Positions 16,711-27,343 are shown, counted from the stretch's first letter. The stretch: 64,000 bases of DNA from Methanospirillum lacunae (GCF_003173355.1 NZ_QGMY01000018.1:1-64000); one strand, 5' to 3'. Notes: generated by a model from the letters alone, not told the origin. Translations and numbers: made by a program.

Positions 16711-16934
16711 TTGAGATTTTTTCGAACGAATTTTTACCATTTCATCCATTTAAAATTCCGGTTTAATGGGCCTGTTACATGTCGTTTATAGAATATATTG
16801 TCTGTCTGAATTATCGCAAAAAGAATGGCATATCACGGACTTTTTTCAGATTTAGATCTGCGTGTAACAGCCACTTACCTTCCTTCAGATTCGGCTAGGA
16901 TGAAGTACCGGATTTTTAATTAAATCTCTTCTCA

Positions 16935-17453
16935 TTAGTTCACCATCCAATATGCTTTGGGAAGTAGGGAAGTATTAGTATCAGAAATAGGAATGGATGA
17001 ATCATATTCCTGAGCCTTTGAACATACCACCTCCATATACCCATTAAAACACTGGTTAAGATTTTCAACTGATATTTTTCCCCAGGCATGATATATCAGA
17101 GTCCTTCTGATTATTGCCAGTAAACTCTTTTCATCAACTGGCTTTGTCAGATATCCACACGGCACATAGTTCGCTTTTTTAACTAGTGCTTCATCAGAAT
17201 ATGGAGTCATTAAAATAATGGGAAGATACACCCGGGATAGGATTTTTCTTGTCGCAGTAATTCCATCCATATATCCCTTCAGCCAGATATCCATCAGGAT
17301 GAGATCTGGATGCTTTTTTTCGGTCATAGAGATAGCATTCATGCCTGTTGATGCAATTCCGGCAACTGTGTAACCAGATGAGGTGAGAATTTTCTTCAGG
17401 GAATATGCGACGTAATCATTATTCTCAACAATTAGGATTTTTTCGCGTGACAT
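16935..17453 (-). CDS. Response regulator with receiver domain and short C-terminal tail
   Basis: The ATG at 17453 is chosen because ACGGAGGT lies seven bases before it, giving 172 residues. Upstream in-frame codons to 17552 are not needed for the fold. The receiver domain has the acidic pair NND (residues 11-13, Glu10 also near), the phospho-acceptor Asp55 in LILMDIWL, Thr83 and Lys104 in YLTKPV. A C-terminal tail of ~50 residues (NQCFNGYMEVVCSKAQ) has no known output domain. Single-domain regulators like this relay signals between kinases in Methanomicrobia. A TATA-like AAAATATATATA lies at ~17648. No kinase is adjacent. Confidence 0.85.
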   Translation of the reverse strand: MSREKILIVENNDYVAYSLKKILTSSGYTVAGIASTGMNAISMTEKKHPDLILMDIWLKGYMDGITATRKILSRVYLPIILMTPYSDEALVKKANYVPCGYLTKPVDEKSLLAIIRRTLIYHAWGKISVENLNQCFNGYMEVVCSKAQEYDSSIPISDTNTSLLPKAYWMVN

Positions 17454-17752
17454 TTCTTTTACCTCCGTAGATGAATATTCCATACAATGAACTATCCTGC
17501 CGTTATTCTCCCGAATTTTTAAATTTGTCCCTTTCGGAAACGAATATTCCATTCACTCTCCTGAATTAAATCGTAACATTAAATTCTTCTGATTGTTTTC
17601 TACTTGCGTACTGAGCGAATATTTTCGATGAAAATAGATCTAAAATAAAAATATATATATTATTGTTCGAATCTCAAAATTTGAAACAAAAAAGGAGATG
17701 AGAAAAACCGAATATTTGATGCAGGTATTGTAACGAACTAATCACACCAAAC

Positions 17753-18940
17753 CTATTGGAAGCCTGCCAGAACCTCTATCCCCGGAAGTGTCTTTCCAGA
17801 AAGGAACTGGAGGGAGGCTCCCCCACCGGTAGACACATGCGTCATATGATCCGTAAGACCGAACTGGGTTACGGCCTCTGCTGTTGATCCTCCACCAATT
17901 ACGGTTGTAGCATCGAGGTCTGCAAGGACCGTAGCAATGGATTTTGTCCCGTTGGAAAACTGAGGAATCTCGAATACCCCCATTGGTCCATTCCAAGCCA
18001 CTGTTTTACATTTTTTAAGTTCATTTGTGAACTCCTTAATAGTTAGGGGTCCGATATCCACGATCATTTGATTACCAGGGATATCATCTACGCTCACCAC
18101 CTGGACAGTCGCACTGCTCTCTAGTTTTTCGGCTACAATCAAGTCTTTGGGAAGAAAGATTTTCACATCAAGGGTTTCTGCTTTTTGTTGAATCTTCTTG
18201 ACCATTTCCATCTTGTTCCTTTCTACCGGAGAGACTCCAACGCCATAGCCCTCTCCTTCCAAAAATGTAGCACCCATTCCTCCCCCAATAAGGACAATAT
18301 CAACTTTTGATATGATATTTTCCAGAATCCCAATTTTGTCCGCCACCTTTGCTCCCCCCATAATAGCAGCAAAAGGCCGTAAAGGATTCTCAAACAGACT
18401 GCTCAATTGCTCGATCTCCTTTTCCATGAGGAGACCGGCTACACAGGGAAGATACTCTGCCAGTCCTACTATCGATGCATGAGCCCGGTGGCTTGCTCCA
18501 AAAGCATCGTTGACATAGATATCAGCGAGAAGAGATAGATCATGGGAAAAACCTGGATCGTTCGTCTCTTCACCCGGATAGAACCTCAGGTTCTCCAAGA
18601 GAACAATCTCCCCATTCTGCATTTCAGAGACGATGTGCTCAACCCCAGCTCCTATTGATTCCATAAGTGGTTTGACCTGCTTATGTAGGATCTCAGATAA
18701 TCGCCGGGCTACCGGTTTCAGTCGCAAATGTTCATCCACCTTTCCATGAGGTCTGCCTAGATGGGAGCAGAGGATGACTCTGGCTTTGTGTTGAATAAGG
18801 TACATGATCGTAGGAAGACAGGCCCGGATTCTGGTATCGTCTTCGATAACCCCGTTTAGATCCATGGGCACATTGAAATCAACCCTCACCAGTACTCGTT
18901 TTCCGCTTACCTCTTCATCCCGGATTGTCTTTTTCTGCAT
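17753..18940 (-). CDS. pgk: Phosphoglycerate kinase
   Basis: Phosphoglycerate kinase of 395 residues, normal length. Family motifs are complete: RVDFNVPMDLNGVIEDDTRI near residue 20, SHLGRPHG, AHASIVGLAEYLP, GGAKVADKIGILENI, the hinge and ATP site WNGPMGVFE, and GGGSTAEAV in the C-domain. It transfers phosphate between 1,3-bisphosphoglycerate and ADP, in gluconeogenic direction for most methanogens. It is divergent from the phosphofructokinase gene, the two starts being 270 bp apart, which groups it with that sugar-phosphate block. Codon use is a little GC-richer than the surrounding DNA. Nothing is broken. Confidence 0.95.
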   Translation of the reverse strand: MQKKTIRDEEVSGKRVLVRVDFNVPMDLNGVIEDDTRIRACLPTIMYLIQHKARVILCSHLGRPHGKVDEHLRLKPVARRLSEILHKQVKPLMESIGAGVEHIVSEMQNGEIVLLENLRFYPGEETNDPGFSHDLSLLADIYVNDAFGASHRAHASIVGLAEYLPCVAGLLMEKEIEQLSSLFENPLRPFAAIMGGAKVADKIGILENIISKVDIVLIGGGMGATFLEGEGYGVGVSPVERNKMEMVKKIQQKAETLDVKIFLPKDLIVAEKLESSATVQVVSVDDIPGNQMIVDIGPLTIKEFTNELKKCKTVAWNGPMGVFEIPQFSNGTKSIATVLADLDATTVIGGGSTAEAVTQFGLTDHMTHVSTGGGASLQFLSGKTLPGIEVLAGFQ

Positions 18941-19082
18941 GGTTCCTCTCTTTTTCCACCTGGATTCTTTGGTGAAACATGCTGCTTTCTTGGAAAAAAC
19001 TACCTTATTATTTCAAAAAATAGAATTCAACACGGTTATATTACGACATCAGGTACCACGTCCCTTAAGATTTACCCAGTAT

Positions 19083-19214
19083 ATGAAAATGAAAATGCAG
19101 GAGATGTTCATGAAAAAACAAACGCCCTCAAAATCATGTATAAAGTTCCTTTCGATCATTCTGTCACGATATCGAAACAAGGATCTATTCAATTCGGGAG
19201 TTGTCATCAGATGA
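19083..19214 (+). CDS. Possible 43-residue leader frame overlapping pfkA
   Basis: An ATG at 19083 opens 43 codons (MKMKMQEMFMKKQTPSK...) and its TGA overlaps the pfkA ATG as ATGA, the hallmark of translational coupling. There is no clear ribosome binding site in front and no known relative. It could be a regulatory leader peptide or a chance frame. Confidence 0.2.
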   Translation: MKMKMQEMFMKKQTPSKSCIKFLSIILSRYRNKDLFNSGVVIR

Positions 19215-20248
19215 AAACCATTGGAGTCTTGACCGGAGGAGGAGATTGTCCCGGGATGAATGCAGTTATCCGGGCAGTGCTACGAGGGGGAATAAAATAT
19301 GACTTTGAAACTCTCGGGATCCGAAATGGATGGCAGGGCCTTATCGATTGGGATATCCAGCCACTTGATGATTCTTCGGTAGCTGGGATTCTATCCAAGG
19401 GCGGAACGATCCTTGGCACATCCCGCACAAACCCGTTGAAAAATACCTCTGATTTTGAGAAGATAAAAACGAACATAAAAAAATACGAACTTTTTGCGTT
19501 GATTGTCGTTGGTGGTAACGGGACTCTTTCAGCTGCCCGTGATGTAGCGAAGCAGGGAATTCCTCTGGTAGGCGTTCCCAAAACTATCGATAATGACATT
19601 TGTGGAACTGATGTGACATTTGGCTTTGATACTGCAATAACGACTATCACTGATGCAATCGACCATCTCCGCACCACCGCTGAGTCACACCATCGAATCA
19701 TGGTTGTTGAGATAATGGGTCGAAACGCCGGATGGCTTGCGGTCATGGCAGGTATGGCCGGGGGAGCTGACGAGATTCTGATCCCTGAAGTGCATTTTAC
19801 CCTCGATGAGGTCTGTACAAAATTACAGAACAGATACGAGGCCGGAAAAAGATTTTCTCTGGTGGTGATTTCAGAAGGTGTTCATCTGCAGGATCTCGGT
19901 TTGTTATCTGCCCCTATTGAGCGTGATGATAATGATCACGAAAAATTCGTAGGAGTGGGGAATATTTTAGGGAAAGAACTGGAATCCCGTCTGGGTATCG
20001 AGACAAGAGTAACGATACTTGGGTATGTTCAGCGGGGTGGATCGCCAACAGCAAATGATCGGATTCTTGCTACGCGATTTGGTGTTGGGGCTGTTGAACT
20101 GGTACATGCTGAAGACTTCGGGAAGATGGTTGCGCTGCAGGGAAACCATATCATCAACATCCCTCTGGAAAAAGCAGTGAACCAACTGAAAACCGTGGAC
20201 AATGATACCTATAACCTGGCTATGACAGTAATCGATGGGAGGAACTAA
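19211..20248 (+). CDS. pfkA: 6-phosphofructokinase, bacterial PfkA type
   Basis: From the ATG at 19211 (GGGAG ten bases before) the enzyme has 345 residues and keeps the Escherichia coli numbering. GGGDCPGMN is the nucleotide loop (9-17), GGNGT has Gly104, and PKTIDND has Lys124 and catalytic Asp127. MGRNAGWLA and the C-terminal GYVQRGGSPTANDR are the substrate-binding motifs. Gly104 points to ATP rather than pyrophosphate as donor, while Lys124 is typical of the PPi and actinobacterial branches, so it belongs to the mixed ATP-type group. It phosphorylates fructose-6-phosphate. Euryarchaeota generally use an ADP-dependent enzyme, so a bacterial origin is likely. Confidence 0.92.
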   Translation: MKTIGVLTGGGDCPGMNAVIRAVLRGGIKYDFETLGIRNGWQGLIDWDIQPLDDSSVAGILSKGGTILGTSRTNPLKNTSDFEKIKTNIKKYELFALIVVGGNGTLSAARDVAKQGIPLVGVPKTIDNDICGTDVTFGFDTAITTITDAIDHLRTTAESHHRIMVVEIMGRNAGWLAVMAGMAGGADEILIPEVHFTLDEVCTKLQNRYEAGKRFSLVVISEGVHLQDLGLLSAPIERDDNDHEKFVGVGNILGKELESRLGIETRVTILGYVQRGGSPTANDRILATRFGVGAVELVHAEDFGKMVALQGNHIINIPLEKAVNQLKTVDNDTYNLAMTVIDGRN

Positions 20249-20359
20249 TAAGAGGAATGTAATTTTAAAAGAGGTTTGGAATGTGCATAAAAAACACGTA
20301 TACTCGATTTGCATGATTATCAAACCTGAAACGTCGGAATATTGTATATAGGAAGCATC

Positions 20360-22510
20360 ATGAATAATTGTCCGGGCAGCATGGCGAAAGAACATAATCT
20401 TTTTCCGCAAATTCCAGAACAGATTGGAGGGATAGGAGAACTTGCCTATAATCTCTGGTGGGGTTGGCATCCTTCTGCAAGGATGCTGTACAAAACACTC
20501 AGCCGACCTGAATGGAAAGAAAGTGTACATAATCCGGTAAAATTGCTCAGGGAACTTCCTGTGGAGGTTTTCCTGGCAGCCGCAAACGATCCGGAGTATA
20601 CCAGTCACTATTCAGCCATAATGGACCGGTTTCGATCTGATATGGAAGAGAATGGGGGATGGTTCTCTACACAGTACACTAGTTCCTGTTGCCTCCCGAT
20701 TGCTTTTTTTTCAGCAGAATATGGGTTACATCGGTCTTTACCATTCTATGCAGGCGGGCTCGGATTCTTGGCAGGTGATTACCTCAAAGAATGCAGCGAT
20801 CTCAATATCCCGCTGGTCGGAGTTGGATTCATGTACCCGGAAGGTTACATCCTCCAGAGGATCCGCGAGGACGGATGGCAACTGAATTTCGATGATATTC
20901 TCGACCGGGATAGTGCTCCGATCACCAGGGTCCTTGACAAAGATGGGAAGCAACTGATCATTGAAGTACCGTTCATCCAACCTCCGATCCATGTAGCAGT
21001 CTGGAAGGTGATGGTCGGTCGTATTCCACTCTACCTGATGGACACTGATATCAGTGAGAATGACCCATGGAACCGGTCAATATCATCCCACCTCTATTCC
21101 GGGGACAGTGAACAACGACTGCGACAGGAGATTGTGCTGGGAATCGGTGGAACTGCAATGTTGAATGTTCTCGGAATCCGGTACTCAATCGCTCACCTCA
21201 ATGAAGGTCACCCTGCCTTTGTCCTTCTGGAACGAATCCGGGAAAAAGTTGCAGAAAATATGAGTTATTCTGAAGCATCTGAGTATGTCAGGAACACAAC
21301 GATATTTACAACCCATACACCAGTACCGGCAGGTACAGATATCTTTTCCTATCCACTAATGGAGAAATACTTTAATGGGTATTATTCTCTTCTCGGCCTT
21401 GACCGTGAAACCTTTTTCAAACTCGGAATCCATCCGGAAAAGCCTGAATCAGGCTTTAACATGACAGCCTTTGCACTCAGACTTTCCCGATATCACAATG
21501 CCGTCAGCAAACGCCATGGTGAGGTCTCCCGCCACATGTGGAAGAGCCTCTGGCCAGATACTCCTGAAACAGAAGTTCCAATCAGGTACATCACTAATGG
21601 TATCCATGTCCCTACCTGGATAGAACCGAAGATGGAACAATTGCTTGACCGGTACCTGGGTAAGGACTGGAAGATGCATCACGATGAACCATCCCGGTGG
21701 GATCTCATTGACACGATCCCAGATGAGGTACTCTGGCAGACCCATTACTGGCTAAAAGTGAAGCTTCTCAACAGGATCTGCGAAAATGTTCGTACAGAAT
21801 GGGCAAATCGTGAGATTAGTTCATCTGTGGTTATGGCAGAAGGCATACTACTTGACCCGTCATATTTAACTCTCGGATTTTCTCGCAGATTTGCCTCTTA
21901 CAAACGTGCAGATCTCATTTTTACTAATCTTGAGCGTCTGAAAGATCTCATTAATGATCGCTGGAAGCCAATTCAGATCATATTTGCCGGCAAAGCACAC
22001 CCTAATGATGACCAAGGGAAACAAATCCTGCAAAGGGTTTTTAATTATGCCAGAAATTCCGATATGGGGGGAAGAATTGCCTTTGTTGAAAATTATGATG
22101 AACAACTTGCCCAGTACCTTGTACATGGAGTTGATGTATGGCTGAACAATCCTCTTCCTCCCATGGAGGCCTGTGGGACGAGCGGAATGAAGGCATCATT
22201 AAACGGTGTTCCTCATATGAGCATCCCGGATGGTTGGTGGATCGAAGGATATAACGGCAAGAATGGATGGACATTTGGAAAGGAGGTCGGGGAAAACCGG
22301 GACAAAGCCGATGCTGAGGCAATGTATGATCTCCTGAAAAACACTATCGTCCCCCTCTATTACGAAGTTGATGGCCAAGGTATTCCTCACGGGTGGGTAC
22401 ACGTCATGAAAGAGGCCATGAAGAGCGTCGGGCCGGTTTTCTCCAGTCGCAGGATGGTGAAAGAATATGTACAAAAATTTTATCTGGAAGCCTTAAATCA
22501 TGTTCATTAA
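20360..22510 (+). CDS. glgP: Alpha-glucan (glycogen/maltodextrin) phosphorylase, GT35
   Basis: The ATG at 20360 follows AGGAAG by six bases and gives 716 residues. The N-terminal ~100 residues are the DUF3417 segment typical of archaeal and Thermotoga-type phosphorylases (NLWWGWHPSARMLY). The core carries SAEYGLHRSLPFYAGGLGFLAGDYLKE, HLNEGHPAFVLLE, FTTHTPVPAGTD and, near the C-terminus, EACGTSGMKASLNG, whose Lys binds pyridoxal phosphate. It releases glucose-1-phosphate from storage glucan or maltodextrin with phosphate. Placed 111 bp after pfkA on the same strand, it feeds that enzyme after conversion to fructose-6-phosphate, suggesting use of stored glycogen. It is complete. Confidence 0.93.
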   Translation: MNNCPGSMAKEHNLFPQIPEQIGGIGELAYNLWWGWHPSARMLYKTLSRPEWKESVHNPVKLLRELPVEVFLAAANDPEYTSHYSAIMDRFRSDMEENGGWFSTQYTSSCCLPIAFFSAEYGLHRSLPFYAGGLGFLAGDYLKECSDLNIPLVGVGFMYPEGYILQRIREDGWQLNFDDILDRDSAPITRVLDKDGKQLIIEVPFIQPPIHVAVWKVMVGRIPLYLMDTDISENDPWNRSISSHLYSGDSEQRLRQEIVLGIGGTAMLNVLGIRYSIAHLNEGHPAFVLLERIREKVAENMSYSEASEYVRNTTIFTTHTPVPAGTDIFSYPLMEKYFNGYYSLLGLDRETFFKLGIHPEKPESGFNMTAFALRLSRYHNAVSKRHGEVSRHMWKSLWPDTPETEVPIRYITNGIHVPTWIEPKMEQLLDRYLGKDWKMHHDEPSRWDLIDTIPDEVLWQTHYWLKVKLLNRICENVRTEWANREISSSVVMAEGILLDPSYLTLGFSRRFASYKRADLIFTNLERLKDLINDRWKPIQIIFAGKAHPNDDQGKQILQRVFNYARNSDMGGRIAFVENYDEQLAQYLVHGVDVWLNNPLPPMEACGTSGMKASLNGVPHMSIPDGWWIEGYNGKNGWTFGKEVGENRDKADAEAMYDLLKNTIVPLYYEVDGQGIPHGWVHVMKEAMKSVGPVFSSRRMVKEYVQKFYLEALNHVH

Positions 22511-22993
22511 CCAGATGGTTCCATCAATAGGAATCCAAAATTACCAGTCCCAGATGATGGTAAAAGACAGGAACAGTTTGAATAAAAAACTCATAAATGA
22601 GGATACGGAGGATAAAAACACCCATGAGGCGCTGTCTCAGGCTTGACCCCTGAAATGATGCTCAGATCGGAGCATTCATGCGACACCTCAACAGGATTAT
22701 CGATGTGATCAATGTTTCTGATATTCCTAATACTAAATCGGTCGAGTAAGAACTCTGATGTTTCAATAACAGCCGATCTGGAGTTATCAAAAATTTTCCT
22801 CATGGATTTATAAATGAGGGGACTCAACGACGGCTACACTGGATGTGGGGGTATCAGCAAACTATGGAAATAAAAAATGATCAGGGCACTATTATGATCG
22901 CCATCCCGATCCTGAAGATTCAGTTCCCCGGCTTTTCCCATCTGGAATATTCTGATCTTAAAAAAAGAGATTGTCGCAGAGTGCTTTAAAAAA
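22511..22993. other. Gene-free stretch, possibly decayed
   Basis: There are 483 bp between the phosphorylase gene and the IS66 remnant. A plus-strand frame from about 22760 to 22989 runs open without a start (reads ...RLHWMWGYQQTMEIKND...), and a 78-codon minus-strand frame covers 22591-22827. Neither has a recognisable motif or ribosome binding site. I take it as eroded DNA beside a transposon scar. Confidence 0.4.
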
Positions 22994-23411
22994 TGTTACT
23001 ATTCGTCATAGGCCTTCTGTACATCTAAACCTTGGGTTTCCAAAGTTTCAGGGGTAAGGATTTGACCCGGCAACCATGGCTCTCCCATTGATGCCAAAAT
23101 AAGTCCATCAATAATTGACACCTTTTGCTTTTTCATCGTAGAGATGTACCTTCGAAGTTTGCAAAACGTATCTGTCCCTTTGTTACTTCTGAAAGCATCA
23201 GATATTTTCATTTTTAAGTTTGGCCATTCCGATATCCCGCTCGGCTTGATTATTATCAAATGAACCAAAGGATCATATAAAATCCGTAGAATATCATTCT
23301 GATGTTTATTTAATCGTTTAAGAAAATTTAGTGCAATAACCTGCTTTTTTCTCCCAGTCTTTTTTCCGGTATAGGGGGAGGTGGCTTTTCTGCAAAACCC
23401 TCTGCAACTAG
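22994..23411 (-). pseudogene. IS66-family transposase C-terminal remnant, second copy
   Basis: This is the same 420-bp tail as at 16104-16528, with independent mutations: KMKISDAFRSNKGTDTFCKLRRYISTMKKQKVSIIDGL is readable, but the reading frame breaks around DPLVHLIIIKPSG where the catalytic-Glu motif should be. It lies on the same strand as the N-terminal piece at 23561-24058, with the middle of the gene missing or unrecognisable between them. Confidence 0.75.
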
Positions 23412-23560
23412 TTTCAGATAGGATTGACGCTATTTTTGAGTTTTTTATCTGGTACTACTAAGTCATCCTGTGATAAAACTCGGCGGCTTTCTTAGGATTC
23501 ACAAGAAGTGACCTAAGTTTTACGGCCCATTGTTGACCGGTTTATATGCAACAAATGCAG

Positions 23561-24058
23561 TCAATCTGAACCCATATTGGATTTTCTGTGTGATATAAGG
23601 GGGAAACTCTCCTTTATTGAGATTATTACACCGAGGGCAAGTACAGGCATATATCCGATGCGCAATGTTTGAACTTGTATTTCAGGGATTTCCACATCCT
23701 GCCGTTCTTCTATAAAAAATTGATCATTCGTTGATAGAATAGAACTGCAGTGTGAGCAGAAATCAGATGTATAATCGATCACATCATCTGGCTCATTTTT
23801 CGAGACCAAAGTTTTCCCTGGATGACCAGGTTGCCCTCCGGGTGGTTTTCCTGTCTTTTCACGAGAATTATGGTTTCTTTTGACCTTTTTATTTAATGGA
23901 TTTTTTGAAGGAGGGATACTACTATTTGAACTGTTGAGGCTTAGACGGTTTTCGAGTTCTTGTACCCGGTGTTGTAAATCAAGGTTGTTTGAAGTAAAGA
24001 TTGATGATTTCGATAAGGCGAGGATGAGAATCTTCAATAATTCTTTTATCGTCCTCAC
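23561..24058 (-). pseudogene. IS66-family transposase N-terminal part
   Basis: The 165-codon frame has the typical TnpC start: a leucine-zipper-like segment (LDLQHRVQELENRLSLN), the linker SSNSSIPPSKNP, then KTGKPPGGQPGHPGKTL and a zinc-finger-like CSHCSSIL with a preceding Cys-poor stretch. It runs into RQDVEIPEIQVQ and then loses similarity at IISIKESFPL. With the tail at 22994 it represents one element with an internal deletion of the catalytic core, about 1.07 kb left of a normal ~1.5 kb transposase gene. No terminal inverted repeats are evident. Confidence 0.8.
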
Positions 24059-24191
24059 TTAATTCCATAATTAGATCGTAAATAATACATTATCATTCAT
24101 ATTAATTAGATCTAACGGTAATTATGCCATAATTTTATAAAATGTAGGCCCAAAAAAAGAGAATAATATGGATAGCGTTGAGTAGTTACAT

Positions 24192-24671
24192 TTATGTCAT
24201 AACTTTCTGAAACACAAACATGGCATCAGGACTTTTAGGATCATCTTTTCTGATAATGTTAAAACCACATTTATTCACATAAAAGTGTACATTTCTCACT
24301 AAACATGGTGGTGTTACTGTTGTCCAGGTTTTGGTATGCGGATATTTTTTTTCGATCTCAAGCCAGGCCTTATAGCCGATTCCTTTGTCCAGGCAATTTA
24401 AATCAATAAATAACAGGTCTAAAATGTTGTTATTATCATCATTTATAATTACAACTGCACCCCCAATCATCCTCTCCCCCTGATAAAAAACTAAGGGAGT
24501 TGCATCTGGTTTTTCTAATATTCCATCTATTGAAGGAATATTTCCGTCATCATCTGCAACGCCAAAATCTTCAGGTAAATCAGGGACAGATGCAGTAAAT
24601 GTTTCTTCCATGATTCTTTTCGCTTCTTCGAAATTATCAGAGTTCATTGGCAATATAGTTAAATTCTGCAA
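24192..24671 (-). CDS. GNAT-family N-acetyltransferase-like protein
   Basis: This 159-residue protein is of GNAT fold. An N-terminal ILPMNSDNFEEAKRIMEETF helix is followed by a strand pair LVFYQGERMIGGAVVIINDD, the strand LDLLFIDLNCLDKGIGYKAWLEIEKKYP containing the acetyl-CoA loop (DKGIGYKAW in place of the usual Q/RxxGxG/A), and NVHFYVNKCGF near the end, the common substrate-side motif. It likely transfers an acetyl group from acetyl-CoA to an amine; the acceptor is unknown. It stands alone, next to the IS66 remnant. Confidence 0.75.
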   Translation of the reverse strand: MQNLTILPMNSDNFEEAKRIMEETFTASVPDLPEDFGVADDDGNIPSIDGILEKPDATPLVFYQGERMIGGAVVIINDDNNNILDLLFIDLNCLDKGIGYKAWLEIEKKYPHTKTWTTVTPPCLVRNVHFYVNKCGFNIIRKDDPKSPDAMFVFQKVMT

Positions 24672-24859
24672 AATATCTCAAAAACTATATATTTTCGAAG
24701 ATAAGGCTTTTCTCTCATAAAAAGGAAATCAATTAAAAATTCCATATTATTTCTAAATCAACACACGAAACACCGGACAAAATGAATAAAATGTTAAAGA
24801 TCATCTGGAAAATGAACCTTAAGCCTGATGACCAGATACAAAAAAAACAAAAAACAATT

Positions 24860-27343
24860 CTACGAAATTATGAATTTTTTCAGCTCTCCAGCAATACTCT
24901 GAATGGAAAGAGTAGATTCATGAATTGCCATCACAATTTTATTCAGACTTGCATTGATCTCTTCTGTTGCGCCAGATGATCCTGCTGCTTCTTTTGCAGT
25001 CTCTTTTGCCATCTTTTCAACTTCCATGACATGATTAATAATCCGGCCAACCGATTCTGCCTGCTCCTCAGTGGCCTTTGCCACTAGTACAAGATTCGTA
25101 TTTGCACTTGTGATGACCCCGGTTATCTCTTTGAATATTCCAAGCATTTCATGAACAGAGACATTACCGGATTGGACCTCTTTAGAAGAAACATCAACAG
25201 AATCAGATACAACTAAGGATTTTTCCTGCAATCTTCCGATTATTGTGGTAATATTTTCTGCTGATTTCTGTGACTCAACTGCAAGTGACTTAACCTCTTC
25301 AGCAACAACTGCAAAGCCTCTCCCATATTCACCAGCTCTGGCTGCTTCTATCGCTGCATTAAGAGCAAGAAGGTTGGTCTGCTCTGAAATATCTGTAATT
25401 AATTCAACAATACTTCCAATCTCATCCATCTGACTGGTAATATCTTTGATAATGCTCGTAGTTGTATCAAATGATTGGATAATTCCCTCCATACCCTTTT
25501 CTGCATTTTGTGCGAACGAAACACCTTTTTCAGAAAGGGTAACTGCCTGGTTTGTGTATAAACTGGCCTGATGAGCTTTTCCATCTACATCCCCTACTGT
25601 ATGAGACAGATCATTCATCACAGCCAAAATTTCAACTATCCCGTTCCCACTAAACTCAGCACATGAACTTACAGATGATGAACTTTCAGCAAGAGAATTC
25701 ATGGATCTGGCAATCTCATCAACCCGTTTATTACTTTTTTCCATCTGGCTTTCAAGTTTTTCAACTTCGTCCTGAATCCCACCAATGGCCTCAGAGCCTC
25801 TCATCCCGATCTGGTTTAAAGTCTCTTTAAAGAGGATAAAATCTCCTTTAACAGGAACATGCTCATCCATCCTGACAGAGTAATGACCCTCTGCATAATG
25901 ATTTGCAACCCGCATTGCTTCATGTACCGGATTAATAACAGATTCTAAGGATTTATTCAGGTCATGAACAATTATTTTGAAATCTCCAACAAATTTCCCG
26001 TCATCTCCCCTGACCGACAGATCACCATCAGATGAACGGATTGCAAGGTCATGAATAACTGATGTCAGATCTTTTATTGTCGTCTGCATATGAACAAGAG
26101 ACTGACCGAGGACATCTTTCTCTGATGAGGCATGATACGTAAAATTCAGATCACCTGCAGATATTTTTTCTACAATGGCAGATTTTTGTTGGAGACTAGA
26201 TTGAAGTTCACGAAATGCATCTGCCAGTTTACCGGTCTCATCCCTGGAAGTATGCTGTATCGGTACAGTAAGATCTCCTTCTGCCAGCCTTCTAGAGAGA
26301 TCTGTCATAGCAACGATTGGATATGATATCTTCCGGGATTTATAATACAGCAGAATAAGACCGATAATGATCAGGATAATACCGATAATTACCTGATTTC
26401 GCATTGCTGTGTATGCCTCATTATACAAAACACCGGACGGAGCAGAGATTATAATATACCAGGGAGTGTCAGTATTTCCAACAATCACCGGATTTATTAG
26501 ATGAATCTGATCACCAACAATGGTTAACCCTGATCCTGATTTGATCTCTTTCAACATTGCATCTGAAGCATTTTTACCGATCAGTTCAGGATGATTTGTG
26601 CTTCCGGTTACAATCCCCTGGTTACTCACAATGGTCATCGTTTGATTCAGGGGATCTCCTTTAAATTGATCTGCAAGGCTTTGCATATAATCAATGGGTG
26701 TATCGGCAGTCACAATACCGACAAATTTTCCCTCAACGACAATAGGGGAGACTACTGTTGTCATAAAAACGTCCTTGCCCTGGACAGGGTAGACATACGG
26801 TTCAGTCAGGGTGTTATTGTGTGTATTTTTTGGAACCAGGTAATAATCGCCTGCACCCGGGGTATCATAGTCCACCAGAGGTTCAAGAGCAATATTGCCT
26901 GTCTGACCCTTACTCCAGTATGGAATAAATCTCCCGGTTCCATCATGGCCGGTTTTATTGACAAAGTCGCGATCAGCTCCATCAAAAGCGTTTGGTTCCC
27001 ATCCGGTTGACATGCCAATGACCTTGTCACTGGAGCTCAGAGACTGTCGTAGCATAGAATTGACAAGATCCCTGCTCACCGAGAGGTTCTGATTCTTGAT
27101 ACCGGTGAGTGCATTGGCCAGATTTGTAACCATTTGCAGGTTTTTATCAAGAGAATCTGACACCTTGAGTGCATATGACTCTGAAGAGTCCATGAGTTCA
27201 TGTGTTGACTCTTGGAGGACAAGTTGATAGATACTAAATGAAGACAGACAGATAAGGACTCCGGCTACGAGTAAGAGAGAAATAGCACCCCAGATGAGAA
27301 TTTGTCCCTGAATAGTATGTGAACGTTCTATAAGTGAATTCAT
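24860..27343 (-). CDS. Methyl-accepting chemotaxis protein with dCache sensor
   Basis: I start at the ATG at 27343 (827 residues), preceded by AGGGAAATC; the frame stays open to 27412. The protein has a first membrane helix (~17-40), a large extracellular double-Cache domain (~45-315, with [15 protein letters not shown] and [16 protein letters not shown]), a second helix (~320-340), and HAMP units (~340-500). The cytoplasmic signalling hairpin has [20 protein letters not shown] near its tip and flanking methylation helices. It passes ligand information to CheA/CheW and thence to the archaellum. dCache domains bind amino acids, organic acids or amines; the ligand here is unknown. It is a single gene. 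Confidence 0.93.
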   Translation of the reverse strand: MNSLIERSHTIQGQILIWGAISLLLVAGVLICLSSFSIYQLVLQESTHELMDSSESYALKVSDSLDKNLQMVTNLANALTGIKNQNLSVSRDLVNSMLRQSLSSSDKVIGMSTGWEPNAFDGADRDFVNKTGHDGTGRFIPYWSKGQTGNIALEPLVDYDTPGAGDYYLVPKNTHNNTLTEPYVYPVQGKDVFMTTVVSPIVVEGKFVGIVTADTPIDYMQSLADQFKGDPLNQTMTIVSNQGIVTGSTNHPELIGKNASDAMLKEIKSGSGLTIVGDQIHLINPVIVGNTDTPWYIIISAPSGVLYNEAYTAMRNQVIIGIILIIIGLILLYYKSRKISYPIVAMTDLSRRLAEGDLTVPIQHTSRDETGKLADAFRELQSSLQQKSAIVEKISAGDLNFTYHASSEKDVLGQSLVHMQTTIKDLTSVIHDLAIRSSDGDLSVRGDDGKFVGDFKIIVHDLNKSLESVINPVHEAMRVANHYAEGHYSVRMDEHVPVKGDFILFKETLNQIGMRGSEAIGGIQDEVEKLESQMEKSNKRVDEIARSMNSLAESSSSVSSCAEFSGNGIVEILAVMNDLSHTVGDVDGKAHQASLYTNQAVTLSEKGVSFAQNAEKGMEGIIQSFDTTTSIIKDITSQMDEIGSIVELITDISEQTNLLALNAAIEAARAGEYGRGFAVVAEEVKSLAVESQKSAENITTIIGRLQEKSLVVSDSVDVSSKEVQSGNVSVHEMLGIFKEITGVITSANTNLVLVAKATEEQAESVGRIINHVMEVEKMAKETAKEAAGSSGATEEINASLNKIVMAIHESTLSIQSIAGELKKFIIS

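Noticed and set aside
17650-17690. GTTCGAATCTC resembling a tRNA T-arm
   Set aside because: No acceptor, D or anticodon stems can be drawn in the AT-rich flanks.
22591-22827. 78-codon minus-strand frame beside the IS66 remnant
   Set aside because: No ribosome binding site, no motif and no protein-like periodicity.
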